Below are positions 1-6,215 of a stretch of 64,000 nt of DNA, piece by piece. The stretch is taken from NCBI GenBank assembly GCA_017435565.1, contig JAFSEU010000004.1:55231-119230 (forward strand), given 5' to 3'. Numbering within the stretch: the first letter of the stretch is position 1; each line of letters starts with the position of its first letter. The position numbers and the translations under genes are program-made. This DNA is from Oscillospiraceae bacterium. GTDB lineage: Bacteria > Bacillota > Clostridia > Oscillospirales > Ruminococcaceae. The notes under the pieces were generated by a model that made no database searches, had not been told where the DNA came from, and worked only from the letters and a program-made list of their open reading frames with translations.

Positions 1-1315
1 CAACAGGCACGTCAAGCTTTGCGTTTGTGCAGGCGTCAAACTCCTGCTGCGTCATTGCTGATGTTTCGCTTTGAATGCCTCTCATCTCAAGCCTTCGTGA
101 ATGAAGCGTTGCTTCGTATGAAGTGTCAAAAAGCCTTGGCTGCTCATCGCTGCGAATCGGGAAAACCGCAAAGCGCTGTGTTATGTCTACAACCTCGGTT
201 TTTACCTCAAGGTCACGGCAAATCTGCATTGGATTGCCTTCATTTGCAATAATATCGCCGTTCCACAGCTCGCCTACAAGCCCTCTGTGATTGATATTGT
301 TCTTGCATTTGATAGCACAGCCACCCGAGGCTCTCCACTCCTCAAGATTTTTGTTGTAGTCATCATACAGATAATCGGTTGACCTGATACCGCCGGGTAT
401 AAAGTCCGATTTGTCCTGACCAACCTTTGTGAATATTCTGTGCTCTTTGTCGATTTCGGGCAGATATTGGTCAATCCAGTCGTTCTTTTCTGCACGGCAG
501 TATGGCGGCTCTCCGTCAACTGCAGCAGACAGTATATATACCTCAACCTTCGGGTTTGCTTGCATATACAGCCGCAGACCGTAGACAAAATCATCAAACG
601 GCTTTAAGCTTTCAAAAAAGCCTTTTTCAAACATTCTCTCCAAGTATCCGACTTCATCGTGAAAACGGCAAAGCGTTCCGTCCATATCGACAAAAAGACG
701 TTTTGACGGAGCTTTTTTAAGTTCTGTAATTCTTTCATAAGATTTGCGAACGAGCGTATCATAATCAGTAAGCTGCAATTTATTGTTTTGAGCAACAGCT
801 TCTTTTGCACTATCCAAATCCACGAACGTGCGATTGTCGAATGGCGTGAGCTTGCCTGTGGTGTTGTCGATTGAAACAATGCGGTAATAATCTCTTGTCT
901 GTCCGTATGTTCCGTCAGAATTCTGAATATCAGCATTGATAAAATCGCTGTGAAAAGCAGTGTCATAGTAATCGTCCGTGCTTTCTATCGCCACAAGTAT
1001 TCTTCGGTGTGATTCTTTTGCGATATCCTCAAAAAGTCTGTTCATACCGATGTCGAACGCTTCATCAAGCAACTGAACATATCTTCCCTCGGATTCAGTC
1101 AGTTCATCACGCCATTCCAATGATTCAGCATCGTTTGTTTCACCCCAAACGCTGTCCCATATTTCATCCAGTCTTTCCTTGGGTATTTCGATAATTTCCA
1201 TATATCTGATATCGATGTCGATATCTCTTGGTTTATCTTTTAAACGTTTGTCATCGGAAATGTTGTTGTCAGCTTCGTACTGACGTATCATATCAAGCTT
1301 TTCTTTATATGTCAT
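1..1315 (-). CDS. NT5C-type HAD 5'-nucleotidase-like protein, partial (runs off left edge)
   Basis: An uninterrupted frame of 438 codons continues past the left edge. The first ~200 residues form an unrecognised acidic region. A HAD domain starts near residue 207 with the nucleophile motif DMDGT (D210, D212), followed by a hydrophobic strand ending in LSA (about residue 253) and an acidic DYLYDDYN motif. This resembles the NT5C-type deoxyribonucleotidase fold, which dephosphorylates 5'(3')-nucleotides; similar proteins occur in clostridial ICEs and phages. The start ATG overlaps the last 11 bases of parB and has GGAGGA about 8 bases upstream inside parB, so the two genes are probably translationally coupled. 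The substrate is unknown, and the N-terminal part may have its own role. Confidence 0.75.
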   Translation of the reverse strand, partial: MTYKEKLDMIRQYEADNNISDDKRLKDKPRDIDIDIRYMEIIEIPKERLDEIWDSVWGETNDAESLEWRDELTESEGRYVQLLDEAFDIGMNRLFEDIAKESHRRILVAIESTDDYYDTAFHSDFINADIQNSDGTYGQTRDYYRIVSIDNTTGKLTPFDNRTFVDLDSAKEAVAQNNKLQLTDYDTLVRKSYERITELKKAPSKRLFVDMDGTLCRFHDEVGYLERMFEKGFFESLKPFDDFVYGLRLYMQANPKVEVYILSAAVDGEPPYCRAEKNDWIDQYLPEIDKEHRIFTKVGQDKSDFIPGGIRSTDYLYDDYNKNLEEWRASGGCAIKCKNNINHRGLVGELWNGDIIANEGNPMQICRDLEVKTEVVDITQRFAVFPIRSDEQPRLFDTSYEATLHSRRLEMRGIQSETSAMTQQEFDACTNAKLDVPV

Positions 1316-2222
1316 AGTTTTCATCCTCCGCTTCTTCACCAAAGCTCAGCATCTCAATCAGCCTGCGCAGAGTTGAATGCAGCTGACGTCCTCTGTTTTC
1401 ATAGATGTATGGTAAAAAGTCAGGCAGACCCATTACGATTTCTGCAACGTCCTCGCCGGTTAAGGTAATAGTACGCTGTGGCATAGTTAAAGGTGGCTCG
1501 GTAGGGCGGTAAAGCACGCCTTTCTGTGATTTGTTGTTTTGGCGTTGTTTTTCTTTGCGCTCATCATTGGATTTAGAAATGATTCTTTCAATTGCTTCTG
1601 TGTGTTCCTCATTGGGAAGCTCTGCAACCTTTGCGGCGGCGCTGATTGAAACCATACCTTCATCAACAGCCTTTTTGATTTCATCGCTACTCTTTTCGAT
1701 TTTCTCGATTCTCGCAACCGATGTTGCCGACAAATTCATTGCGGATGCAATTTTTTCACGCATACGCCCGGGCAATTTCTTGCCTTCAAGTTCAAGCTGT
1801 TCAAAGGTCGCTTTCAACTCTCTGTACTGTTGTAACCGTTCTGAATCGCTCAAAGTACGGCTTGTTGCATTGAGCATTATAAGGTTGAGTTTATGTTCGG
1901 CTTCGCTTTTTTCTGCGCTGTCGATAAAGCACGGAACAAGCTCAGACTTGTAGCGGTTGTTCTCACGCAAATATTTAATCGCCGCAAATCTTCTGTGTCC
2001 GCTGATTATCATATATGTATTATTTCCGTTGGGCTTAACAACAAGATTATGCTTTAAGCCCTGTCGCTCGATATCCTCAGCAAGCAGCTCAATTTCCGAT
2101 GTTTCAAAAAAGTTGTCGGGGTTGTCGATAAGCTGATTGACCTTCAGCATTTCGATTTTATAAGTATTAGCGGCGATTGCCGATATTGATTTTAAAATAT
2201 CGCTGTCAAGTTTTCGTGCCAT
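1305..2222 (-). CDS. parB: ParB/Spo0J-like partition protein
   Basis: 305 residues. The N-terminal ParB-nuclease-like (CTP-binding) domain includes the SGHRRFAA motif (residues 74-81), preceded by the usual MLKVNQLIDNPDN-type strand. A helix-turn-helix follows at about residues 153-175 (REKIASAMNLSATSVARIE). ParB binds parS and spreads by CTP hydrolysis to load ParA-driven segregation. The start was chosen at MARKLD because AAAGGA lies just upstream; an in-frame ATG 24 codons earlier would place the leader hairpin inside the gene. It sits downstream of parA in the same direction but is separated from it by a small gene and the toxin locus. Its likely job is to maintain the excised circular form of the element. 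Confidence 0.9.
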   Translation of the reverse strand: MARKLDSDILKSISAIAANTYKIEMLKVNQLIDNPDNFFETSEIELLAEDIERQGLKHNLVVKPNGNNTYMIISGHRRFAAIKYLRENNRYKSELVPCFIDSAEKSEAEHKLNLIMLNATSRTLSDSERLQQYRELKATFEQLELEGKKLPGRMREKIASAMNLSATSVARIEKIEKSSDEIKKAVDEGMVSISAAAKVAELPNEEHTEAIERIISKSNDERKEKQRQNNKSQKGVLYRPTEPPLTMPQRTITLTGEDVAEIVMGLPDFLPYIYENRGRQLHSTLRRLIEMLSFGEEAEDENYDI

Positions 2223-2245
2223 GATTTTTCCTTTCTGTAAAACAA

Positions 2246-2277
2246 AAAGCACCTTACTCAAAAAAGTAAAGTGCTTT
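2246..2277 (-). terminator. Terminator-like hairpin in the parB leader
   Basis: Arms GCACTTTACT and AGTAAGGTGC (read on the minus strand) surround a T-rich loop and are followed by TTTTTG. The hairpin ends about 24 bases before the parB start, so it lies in the parB leader and could work as an attenuator. A matching hairpin precedes terS in the prophage. Confidence 0.6.
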
Positions 2278-2287
2278 ATAAGTTTAT

Positions 2288-2316
2288 TTGACAATTTTTG
2301 TATTATGTGATAGAAT
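2288..2316 (+). promoter_or_regulatory. Promoter of the holin-like toxin gene
   Basis: TTGACA at 2288-2293, a 17-base spacer, and TAGAAT at 2311-2316. Transcription would begin near 2323, at the AGAGCGTATC element and about 60 bases before the toxin ATG. Confidence 0.75.
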
Positions 2317-2323
2317 CCTTATC

Positions 2324-2358
2324 AGAGCGTATCAATAACGGTTCGGCGGTTTGCTCCC
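2324..2358 (+). repeat. 5' repeat element, toxin-RNA copy
   Basis: Starts with AGAGCGTATC and ends with GGTTTGCTCCC. A related copy lies in opposite orientation at 2545-2571. The final CTCCCC pairs with the GGGGG ribosome site of the toxin gene about 10 bases downstream, so this element can fold over the toxin start. Confidence 0.65.
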
Positions 2359-2381
2359 CTTACATAAAGGGGGTGATAGCT

Positions 2382-2474
2382 ATGACACATTCTGAATTGT
2401 ACCAATTCTCAATGCTTATCATTAGCGTAATCACTCTTGTATATATGGTCTGTAAAGACCGATTCAAGAAGTAA
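2382..2474 (+). CDS. Holin-like small toxin (Hol_Tox/Fst-like), 30 aa
   Basis: A 30-residue peptide: a short polar N-terminus (MTHSELYQF), one hydrophobic helix (about residues 10-24, SMLIISVITLVYMVC) and a basic tail (KDRFKK). This is the usual design of putative holin-like toxins, which insert in the membrane. A strong site, AAGGGGGTG, sits 7 bases before ATG, and a TTGACA/TAGAAT promoter lies upstream. A convergent promoter downstream and a shared bidirectional terminator suggest a type I toxin-antitoxin unit that would stabilise the element, fitting the neighbouring par genes. The product class is recognised from its architecture, not from a search. Confidence 0.7.
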   Translation: MTHSELYQFSMLIISVITLVYMVCKDRFKK

Positions 2475-2492
2475 TTTTCCTTGCATAAAAGG

Positions 2493-2526
2493 AAATACCG
2501 CCCTGCTTGCCATTAGGGCGGTATTT
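2493..2526. terminator. Shared bidirectional terminator of the toxin locus
   Basis: A 12-bp stem (AAATACCGCCCT with AGGGCGGTATTT) followed by TTCTTT on the plus strand and TTTCCTTTT on the minus strand. It ends the toxin transcript and the opposing antisense transcript, giving the two RNAs a complementary 3' region. Confidence 0.85.
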
Positions 2527-2544
2527 CTTTAATACCTCATAAAT

Positions 2545-2571
2545 GGGAGCAACCGTCAACCGATACGCTCT
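2545..2571 (-). repeat. 5' repeat element, antisense-RNA copy
   Basis: Read on the minus strand it begins AGAGCGTATC and ends GACGGTTGCTCCC, matching the element at the 5' end of the toxin RNA. In DNA the two copies are inverted; in the two convergent RNAs they have the same sequence. Confidence 0.65.
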
Positions 2572-2581
2572 CTTTAATTAG

Positions 2582-2610
2582 ATTATACCACATAAGAATC
2601 TCAAATGCAA
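2582..2610 (-). promoter_or_regulatory. Promoter of the candidate antitoxin RNA
   Basis: Minus strand TTGCAT, a 17-base spacer and TATAAT preceded by TGG (extended -10). Predicted start is near 2575, immediately before the repeat element. Confidence 0.65.
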
Positions 2611-2637
2611 TACTCAAATAAAATTTTATTTAACGAA

Positions 2638-2895
2638 CTAATTGCTTTCTTTTTTTCTGAAAAGCGGAACATACCCGTTATAGGTTCTGTACCAACCGCA
2701 GACATCTGTGTCATCAATGTCCACTTTTTCTTTAGCTGCTCTTGTTTTGCTGTACAGTCCATCTGCAACCATTTGTTCTGCTGTATCGTGATTATACAAA
2801 GGCAATCCCGTTGTTCTGCAGTAAGCAGCCTTATATGTTTTGTAATATTTACTGTAATTATCGGCTCTTTGCTCTAAAAGATTATTGTGTCCCAT
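2638..2895 (-). CDS. Small protein of unknown function, 85 aa
   Basis: I do not recognise this protein. It is polar and rich in Tyr, Lys and Asp, with no signal peptide or membrane helix. The N-terminal half holds a YSKYYKTYKAAYC stretch and the C-terminal half ends in a basic FRKKESN. The start at MGHNNLLEQ was chosen because AGGAGG lies 8 bases upstream; the longer frame has no such site and would run through the palindromes. It sits between parA and the toxin locus in the par direction, so it may be an accessory maintenance gene. Confidence 0.6.
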   Translation of the reverse strand: MGHNNLLEQRADNYSKYYKTYKAAYCRTTGLPLYNHDTAEQMVADGLYSKTRAAKEKVDIDDTDVCGWYRTYNGYVPLFRKKESN

Positions 2896-2914
2896 TTGAT
2901 ATCCTCCTTTTTGC

Positions 2915-2930
2915 GTGTCCATTTGGACAC
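2915..2930. repeat. Candidate parS/operator palindrome, copy 1
   Basis: GTGTCCATTTGGACAC: 7-bp arms GTGTCCA and TGGACAC around TT. The identical 16-mer recurs at 2997-3012. Both lie just downstream of parA, ahead of the next gene in that direction, where centromere or operator sites are common. Confidence 0.55.
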
Positions 2931-2996
2931 ATTTTGTGCAATTAGCACAATCAAGCTTCTCGGCCAAACTGACCACTTTGTAACTTCTGTTAATTT

Positions 2997-3012
2997 GTGT
3001 CCATTTGGACAC
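2997..3012. repeat. Candidate parS/operator palindrome, copy 2
   Basis: An exact second copy of GTGTCCATTTGGACAC, 82 bp from copy 1 and followed by the same ATTTT-type flank. It lies 26 bases beyond the parA stop codon. Confidence 0.55.
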
Positions 3013-3037
3013 ATTTTTCTTTTTGTGCCGAATGGAT

Positions 3038-3754
3038 TCAGATTCGCTCTATCAATTCTGCGGCGAGCTTGTTGTAAACTCTGCCCGTTCTCGTCCATCC
3101 TCGGTATTCCGCAGCAGCCAGCTTATATGCAATGCTGTTTTTTATTGTCTTAGAATATGGAATTATTGTTTTCATCAAATCACCGTTTAAGGTTGCCCTG
3201 ATGACCTCAAGCAATGCTATATCTGTTGTATTGTCCTTTTCATATTTTGAAAGGAAACAGCCGCCAAAGTTTGCGCCTGCAGCTCTGATAGTGTCCGTTA
3301 CTCTCTGCAAGCCCTGAAGCGAAAACGAGCTTGCTTCAATCGGAACAATTGTCACATCAGATACAACAAGGAAATATTCTACAAATTCGGACATTGCAGG
3401 GGGCAGGTCGAATATGACTATATCGTATCCCAGTTCGACAGCCTTTCTGTTTATCAGAGCAACGTTTTCCACCTTAATTCCTGTGAGTCGGTCAACACCG
3501 GGCGAAGATACGAGAATATCGATATCAGGATATCTTGTCGGATAGAACACAGGCTCATTGCCGCTTGCAAGCACGGAATAAAGATTTTGCGGTGCGTCAG
3601 ATGTGCAGAAGAAATTGCTTGAATTGCATTGACCGTCACAGTCAACAAGCAGCACCTTTTGGTGCTGTTCCTTTGCGAATGCATACGCAAGGTTGATTGC
3701 GGCGGATGTCTTCCCGACTCCGCCTTTGTTGTTGTAGATAGCTATTGATTTCAT
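3038..3754 (-). CDS. parA: ParA/Soj-family partition ATPase
   Basis: 238 residues. The deviant Walker A motif KGGVGKTS is at residues 10-17, with the signature lysine K10 that ParA uses across the dimer. A VLLVDCDGQ strand follows near residue 40 and a FDLPP Walker B-like strand near residue 118. ParA binds DNA non-specifically in the ATP state and moves ParB-parS complexes. The length fits short ParA proteins without an N-terminal HTH. The start has GGAGGT 8 bases upstream. It is divergent from the integrase gene across 130 bp, and its leader holds a terminator-like hairpin. Confidence 0.92.
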   Translation of the reverse strand: MKSIAIYNNKGGVGKTSAAINLAYAFAKEQHQKVLLVDCDGQCNSSNFFCTSDAPQNLYSVLASGNEPVFYPTRYPDIDILVSSPGVDRLTGIKVENVALINRKAVELGYDIVIFDLPPAMSEFVEYFLVVSDVTIVPIEASSFSLQGLQRVTDTIRAAGANFGGCFLSKYEKDNTTDIALLEVIRATLNGDLMKTIIPYSKTIKNSIAYKLAAAEYRGWTRTGRVYNKLAAELIERI

Positions 3755-3791
3755 TTGATTTTACCTCCGATTTGTTTTTTGGTTTATATAT

Positions 3792-3826
3792 AAAAAGAAG
3801 CGGCCTTTTGATTAAAGTCGCTTCTT
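3792..3826 (-). terminator. Terminator-like hairpin in the parA leader
   Basis: Minus strand AAGAAGCG pairs with CGCTTCTT, with an inner CTTT/AAAG stem, followed by TTTTTATATATA. It lies about 40 bases before the parA start, so it may attenuate parA. It could instead end a transcript entering from the integrase side. Confidence 0.5.
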
Positions 3827-3883
3827 GATATCTATATGATATATTTATATTACAAAATTTTATATGTAAAAGGAGAAAAAGCA

Positions 3884-4810
3884 ATGAAGTTAATGAGCCA
3901 TCAAATTACGTTAAATGAATGGATTAGAGATTGGTTGGATATCTACAAAAAGAACAATGTTCAGTCAAGTACGCTTCGACAGTATCAAATAATCCTTAAC
4001 GCCGTAGCTACACACGAAATCGGAAATATGTTGATGAATGATATACAACCGATTCATATTATGCAATTTTATAATGATTATAATAAGTACAGCGAATCGT
4101 TTTTACATAAATTAAGATTTCTGCTTAAAGATGTTTTTGAGGATGCTGTAGACAATGAAATCTGCAATAAAAACCCTGCAAAGAAATGCCGTGTGAAATC
4201 TCAGAAAACAAAATCCGAAAAAATCCCGTTTACTCCTGATGAAGTTGAAGCAATAACAGACTTCGCAAAAAATGATAGATTCGGAAAATATATTATTTTG
4301 CTTCTTTATACCGGTATACGTTCGGGTGAGCTTCGAGCGTTGCAAAAGAATCAAATTGATTTTGACAGCAATACTCTTAAGATTGATAAAGCAGTTAAAA
4401 GCAACAACGCTATCGGGTTGCCCAAAAACAATGAAATAAGAATAATATCGATAAACGATTGTCTTTCAAAATATTTGTATAATGAGTTTCGTTTTAGCGG
4501 CAAATATCTGCTATCAGCCGATGACGGAAACAGTTTTGTTTCAGCCGATTATCTGAAGAGAGAGTACAGGGCTTTCTTCAATAGACTCAATAAAATGCGT
4601 AATGAAAATCATCTGCCGATTATCGAGCGAAAGTCACCTCATATATGCCGACATACATTTTGTACTCAGCTTCAGAGAAATGGTATTCCTACCGCAACGG
4701 TATCTGCTATATTAGGTCATAAAACAATAAATATAACCCAAGACTATACACACGTTAACACCTTGGATGATATGTCACTTGCTATGAATACGCTGTCTTT
4801 TGACTTTTAA
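3884..4810 (+). CDS. int: Tyrosine recombinase/integrase of the left element
   Basis: 308 residues. The N-terminal SAM-like core-binding domain (about 8-95) precedes the catalytic domain with R146 (TGIRSGEL), H253xxR256 (PHICRHTF), H279 (LGHKT) and nucleophile Y288 (DYTH). This complete set catalyses site-specific excision and integration. The start at MKLMSHQ follows AAAGGAG by 8 bases; an earlier in-frame ATG lacks a site. The stop codon TAA falls in the anticodon loop of a tRNA-Lys 3' half, so the gene's last codons are part of the attachment core and are unchanged by integration. It is divergent from parA. Confidence 0.95.
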   Translation: MKLMSHQITLNEWIRDWLDIYKKNNVQSSTLRQYQIILNAVATHEIGNMLMNDIQPIHIMQFYNDYNKYSESFLHKLRFLLKDVFEDAVDNEICNKNPAKKCRVKSQKTKSEKIPFTPDEVEAITDFAKNDRFGKYIILLLYTGIRSGELRALQKNQIDFDSNTLKIDKAVKSNNAIGLPKNNEIRIISINDCLSKYLYNEFRFSGKYLLSADDGNSFVSADYLKREYRAFFNRLNKMRNENHLPIIERKSPHICRHTFCTQLQRNGIPTATVSAILGHKTINITQDYTHVNTLDDMSLAMNTLSFDF

Positions 4811-4848
4811 TCAAAGGGTCCGGGGTTCGAATCCCCGATGTCTCACCA
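4799..4848 (+). other. Attachment site: 3' half of tRNA-Lys(TTT)
   Basis: The bases form the anticodon stem TTTGA/TCAAA around loop CTTTTAA (anticodon TTT), the T arm CGGGG-TTCGAAT-CCCCG, the acceptor strand ATGTCTC, discriminator A and CCA. The upstream sequence is integrase coding and cannot form the D arm or a GAGACAT acceptor strand, so the tRNA is a half copy. This is the element-chromosome junction; the intact gene should be at the other end of the element. Confidence 0.88.
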
Positions 4849-4872
4849 GTCGGGTGCGCCCGACAGCGTAAT

Positions 4873-4910
4873 TCGGGCATCACTTTTGTGGTGTCCGATT
4901 TTTGTTTTTA
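4873..4910 (+). terminator. Native terminator of tRNA-Lys
   Basis: An 11-position stem (TCGGGCATCAC with GTGGTGTCCGA, one G-T pair per side) around TTTT, followed by TTTTTTGTTTTT. It lies 25 bases after CCA and marks the start of native chromosome. Confidence 0.75.
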
Positions 4911-4934
4911 AAGAATTCATTTTTACCAACATTA

Positions 4935-4967
4935 AAGCGATAAGGCGTTTTCACCTTATCGCTTTTT
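4935..4967. terminator. Terminator after the D,D-carboxypeptidase gene
   Basis: AAGCGATAAGG pairs with CCTTATCGCTT around CGTTTTCA. A T-run follows on the plus strand. It lies 20 bases past the stop of the minus-strand carboxypeptidase gene. Confidence 0.75.
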
Positions 4968-4986
4968 ATCATACCGTCATTTACCT

Positions 4987-6075
4987 TCATTCAAAAAGCA
5001 TATCATACAGCTTCAATGTGCTTTCATAGCGCTGCTCCTCGCTTTGTGAGTTTGCGGTTATTGCAATATATATTTTTCCGTCCACATCAAAGGCGGCGAT
5101 TAAGCATTTTCCCGCCAAAAGGGTCGAACCCGTTTTCATTCCGATTGCATCCTCACAATAATACTGACTTTCGGGATTTATAAGCGCATTGGTATTGTTC
5201 CAGGTAATATTCTGACCCGATGCAAAAACAACATATTTGCTCGGCAGAGATACAATCTCTCTGATTTGTTCAATTTCCAGAGCTTTTGCCGCAATTATTG
5301 CAAGGTCGCTGACGGTTGTATACTGGTTTTCATCATCCCATCCATCGGGATTTATGAAGCTGCTGTGTTCCATTCCTATACTTTGTGCATAATCATTCAT
5401 CAGCGACACGAAAAATTCAACAGCCTGAGAATCACCGAGCGAATCATCTCCCGACACCTTGCGTGCAACATTAACAGCAATCGTATACGCCGCATCATTT
5501 CCCGACCTCACCAGCATACCTGTCATAAGGTCGTACAGGGTAAGCGAATGTCCTTGACTTATCATACAAACACTTGACCCGCTGTTGACAAGATTAAGCT
5601 CAGTTCCGACATTAAAAACCGTATCGGGCGAAACATATTCAAGAGCAGTACAAGCAGTGAGCAATTTTGTAAGGCTCGCAGGATAAATCCTTTCATCCGT
5701 TGATTTTTCATAGATTGCGCCAAGATTTTCCGCATCATAAAGTCCTTCAAACGGTGCTTCGTCAACAGCAGTTACAGTAGTTGTGGTAGTAGATGAAGTT
5801 GTTGCGGTCGATATAACGGTAACTGTTGTGGTAGTAGTTGTTGCGGTTGTCGTTGCAGTAGTTGTAGTTGTTGTAGCTGTAGTCGTCGTCGATGTGGTAA
5901 TTGCAGTAGTAGAAGTTGTGGTTGAAGCATCAGGCGCCAACGTCAATGACGACGAAACCGACTGATTATCAGCCTCGACGTTTTTTTCCGTTTCATCCGA
6001 GCCGCATCCGAAAAATACGAAAGCAGTCACAAGCAAAGCCAATGAAGCTATTATATTTTTGAGTCTGTTGTTCAT
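4987..6075 (-). CDS. D-alanyl-D-alanine carboxypeptidase lipoprotein (DacF/PBP5 family)
   Basis: 362 residues. The signal peptide ends in a lipobox with Cys24 (VFFGC), so it is probably membrane-anchored outside the cell. A Thr-rich linker at about residues 51-102 leads to the penicillin-binding domain with S134-L-T-K137, S191-G-N193 and K314-T-G316. The enzyme trims the terminal D-Ala of peptidoglycan stem peptides. It ends soon after the catalytic fold and lacks the beta-rich C-terminal domain of classical PBP5. The start at MNNRLKN was preferred because the promoter -10 (6127-6132) abuts an earlier in-frame ATG. The ribosome site there is weak (GGAAAG about 15 bases upstream). Confidence 0.92.
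   Translation of the reverse strand: MNNRLKNIIASLALLVTAFVFFGCGSDETEKNVEADNQSVSSSLTLAPDASTTTSTTAITTSTTTTATTTTTTATTTATTTTTTVTVISTATTSSTTTTTVTAVDEAPFEGLYDAENLGAIYEKSTDERIYPASLTKLLTACTALEYVSPDTVFNVGTELNLVNSGSSVCMISQGHSLTLYDLMTGMLVRSGNDAAYTIAVNVARKVSGDDSLGDSQAVEFFVSLMNDYAQSIGMEHSSFINPDGWDDENQYTTVSDLAIIAAKALEIEQIREIVSLPSKYVVFASGQNITWNNTNALINPESQYYCEDAIGMKTGSTLLAGKCLIAAFDVDGKIYIAITANSQSEEQRYESTLKLYDMLFE
5770..5925 (-). repeat. Threonine-codon repeat encoding the linker
   Basis: About 52 codons, mostly ACN with a few Ala, Ser and Val. The plus strand reads as imperfect GTN triplets. Such tracts can change length by whole codons without a frameshift. Confidence 0.8.
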
Positions 6076-6126
6076 TTTTAATGTTACACTTTCCGCAAGA
6101 TAATTATGATTGTTCATATATATAAA

Positions 6127-6155
6127 ATTATAGCATATCAAATACAGAATCTCAA
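6127..6155 (-). promoter_or_regulatory. Promoter of the carboxypeptidase gene
   Basis: Minus strand TTGAGA, a 17-base spacer, TATAAT. Predicted start near 6119, about 45 bases before the chosen ATG. Confidence 0.7.
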
Positions 6156-6215
6156 GCACAGGGATTATATATCAGAAAATGCTCATCAAAAAAGTGCGGA
6201 GCATTTCTTTGATTT

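Larger units (their letters stand above)
2483..2575 (-). ncRNA. Candidate antitoxin RNA convergent with the holin-like toxin
   Basis: Predicted from the minus-strand promoter at 2582-2610 to the shared terminator, giving about 90 nt. It contains no convincing reading frame. Its 5' end repeats the AGAGCGTATC ... GCTCCC element of the toxin RNA in the same sense, and its 3' end is the complement of the toxin-RNA terminator. The layout matches Fst-type RNA I/RNA II loci; the orientation of the repeats is unusual. Confidence 0.55.
1..4848. mobile_element. Right end of an integrative element (ICE/island) at tRNA-Lys
   Basis: The block runs from beyond the left edge to the 3' half of a tRNA-Lys. 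It contains a nucleotidase-like gene, parB, a type I toxin locus, parA and a terminal tyrosine integrase. ParA/ParB plus an integrase beside a tRNA 3' end is typical of conjugative or mobilizable islands of Firmicutes. No conjugation gene is visible because only about 4.8 kb is in the window, so ICE rather than another island is an inference. Confidence 0.75.

Noticed and set aside
4749..4848. Complete tRNA-Lys gene
   Set aside because: The bases before the anticodon stem are integrase codons and form no D arm or acceptor partner.
5783..5965. Valine-rich plus-strand frame
   Set aside because: It is the complement of the Thr-codon repeat of the carboxypeptidase gene.
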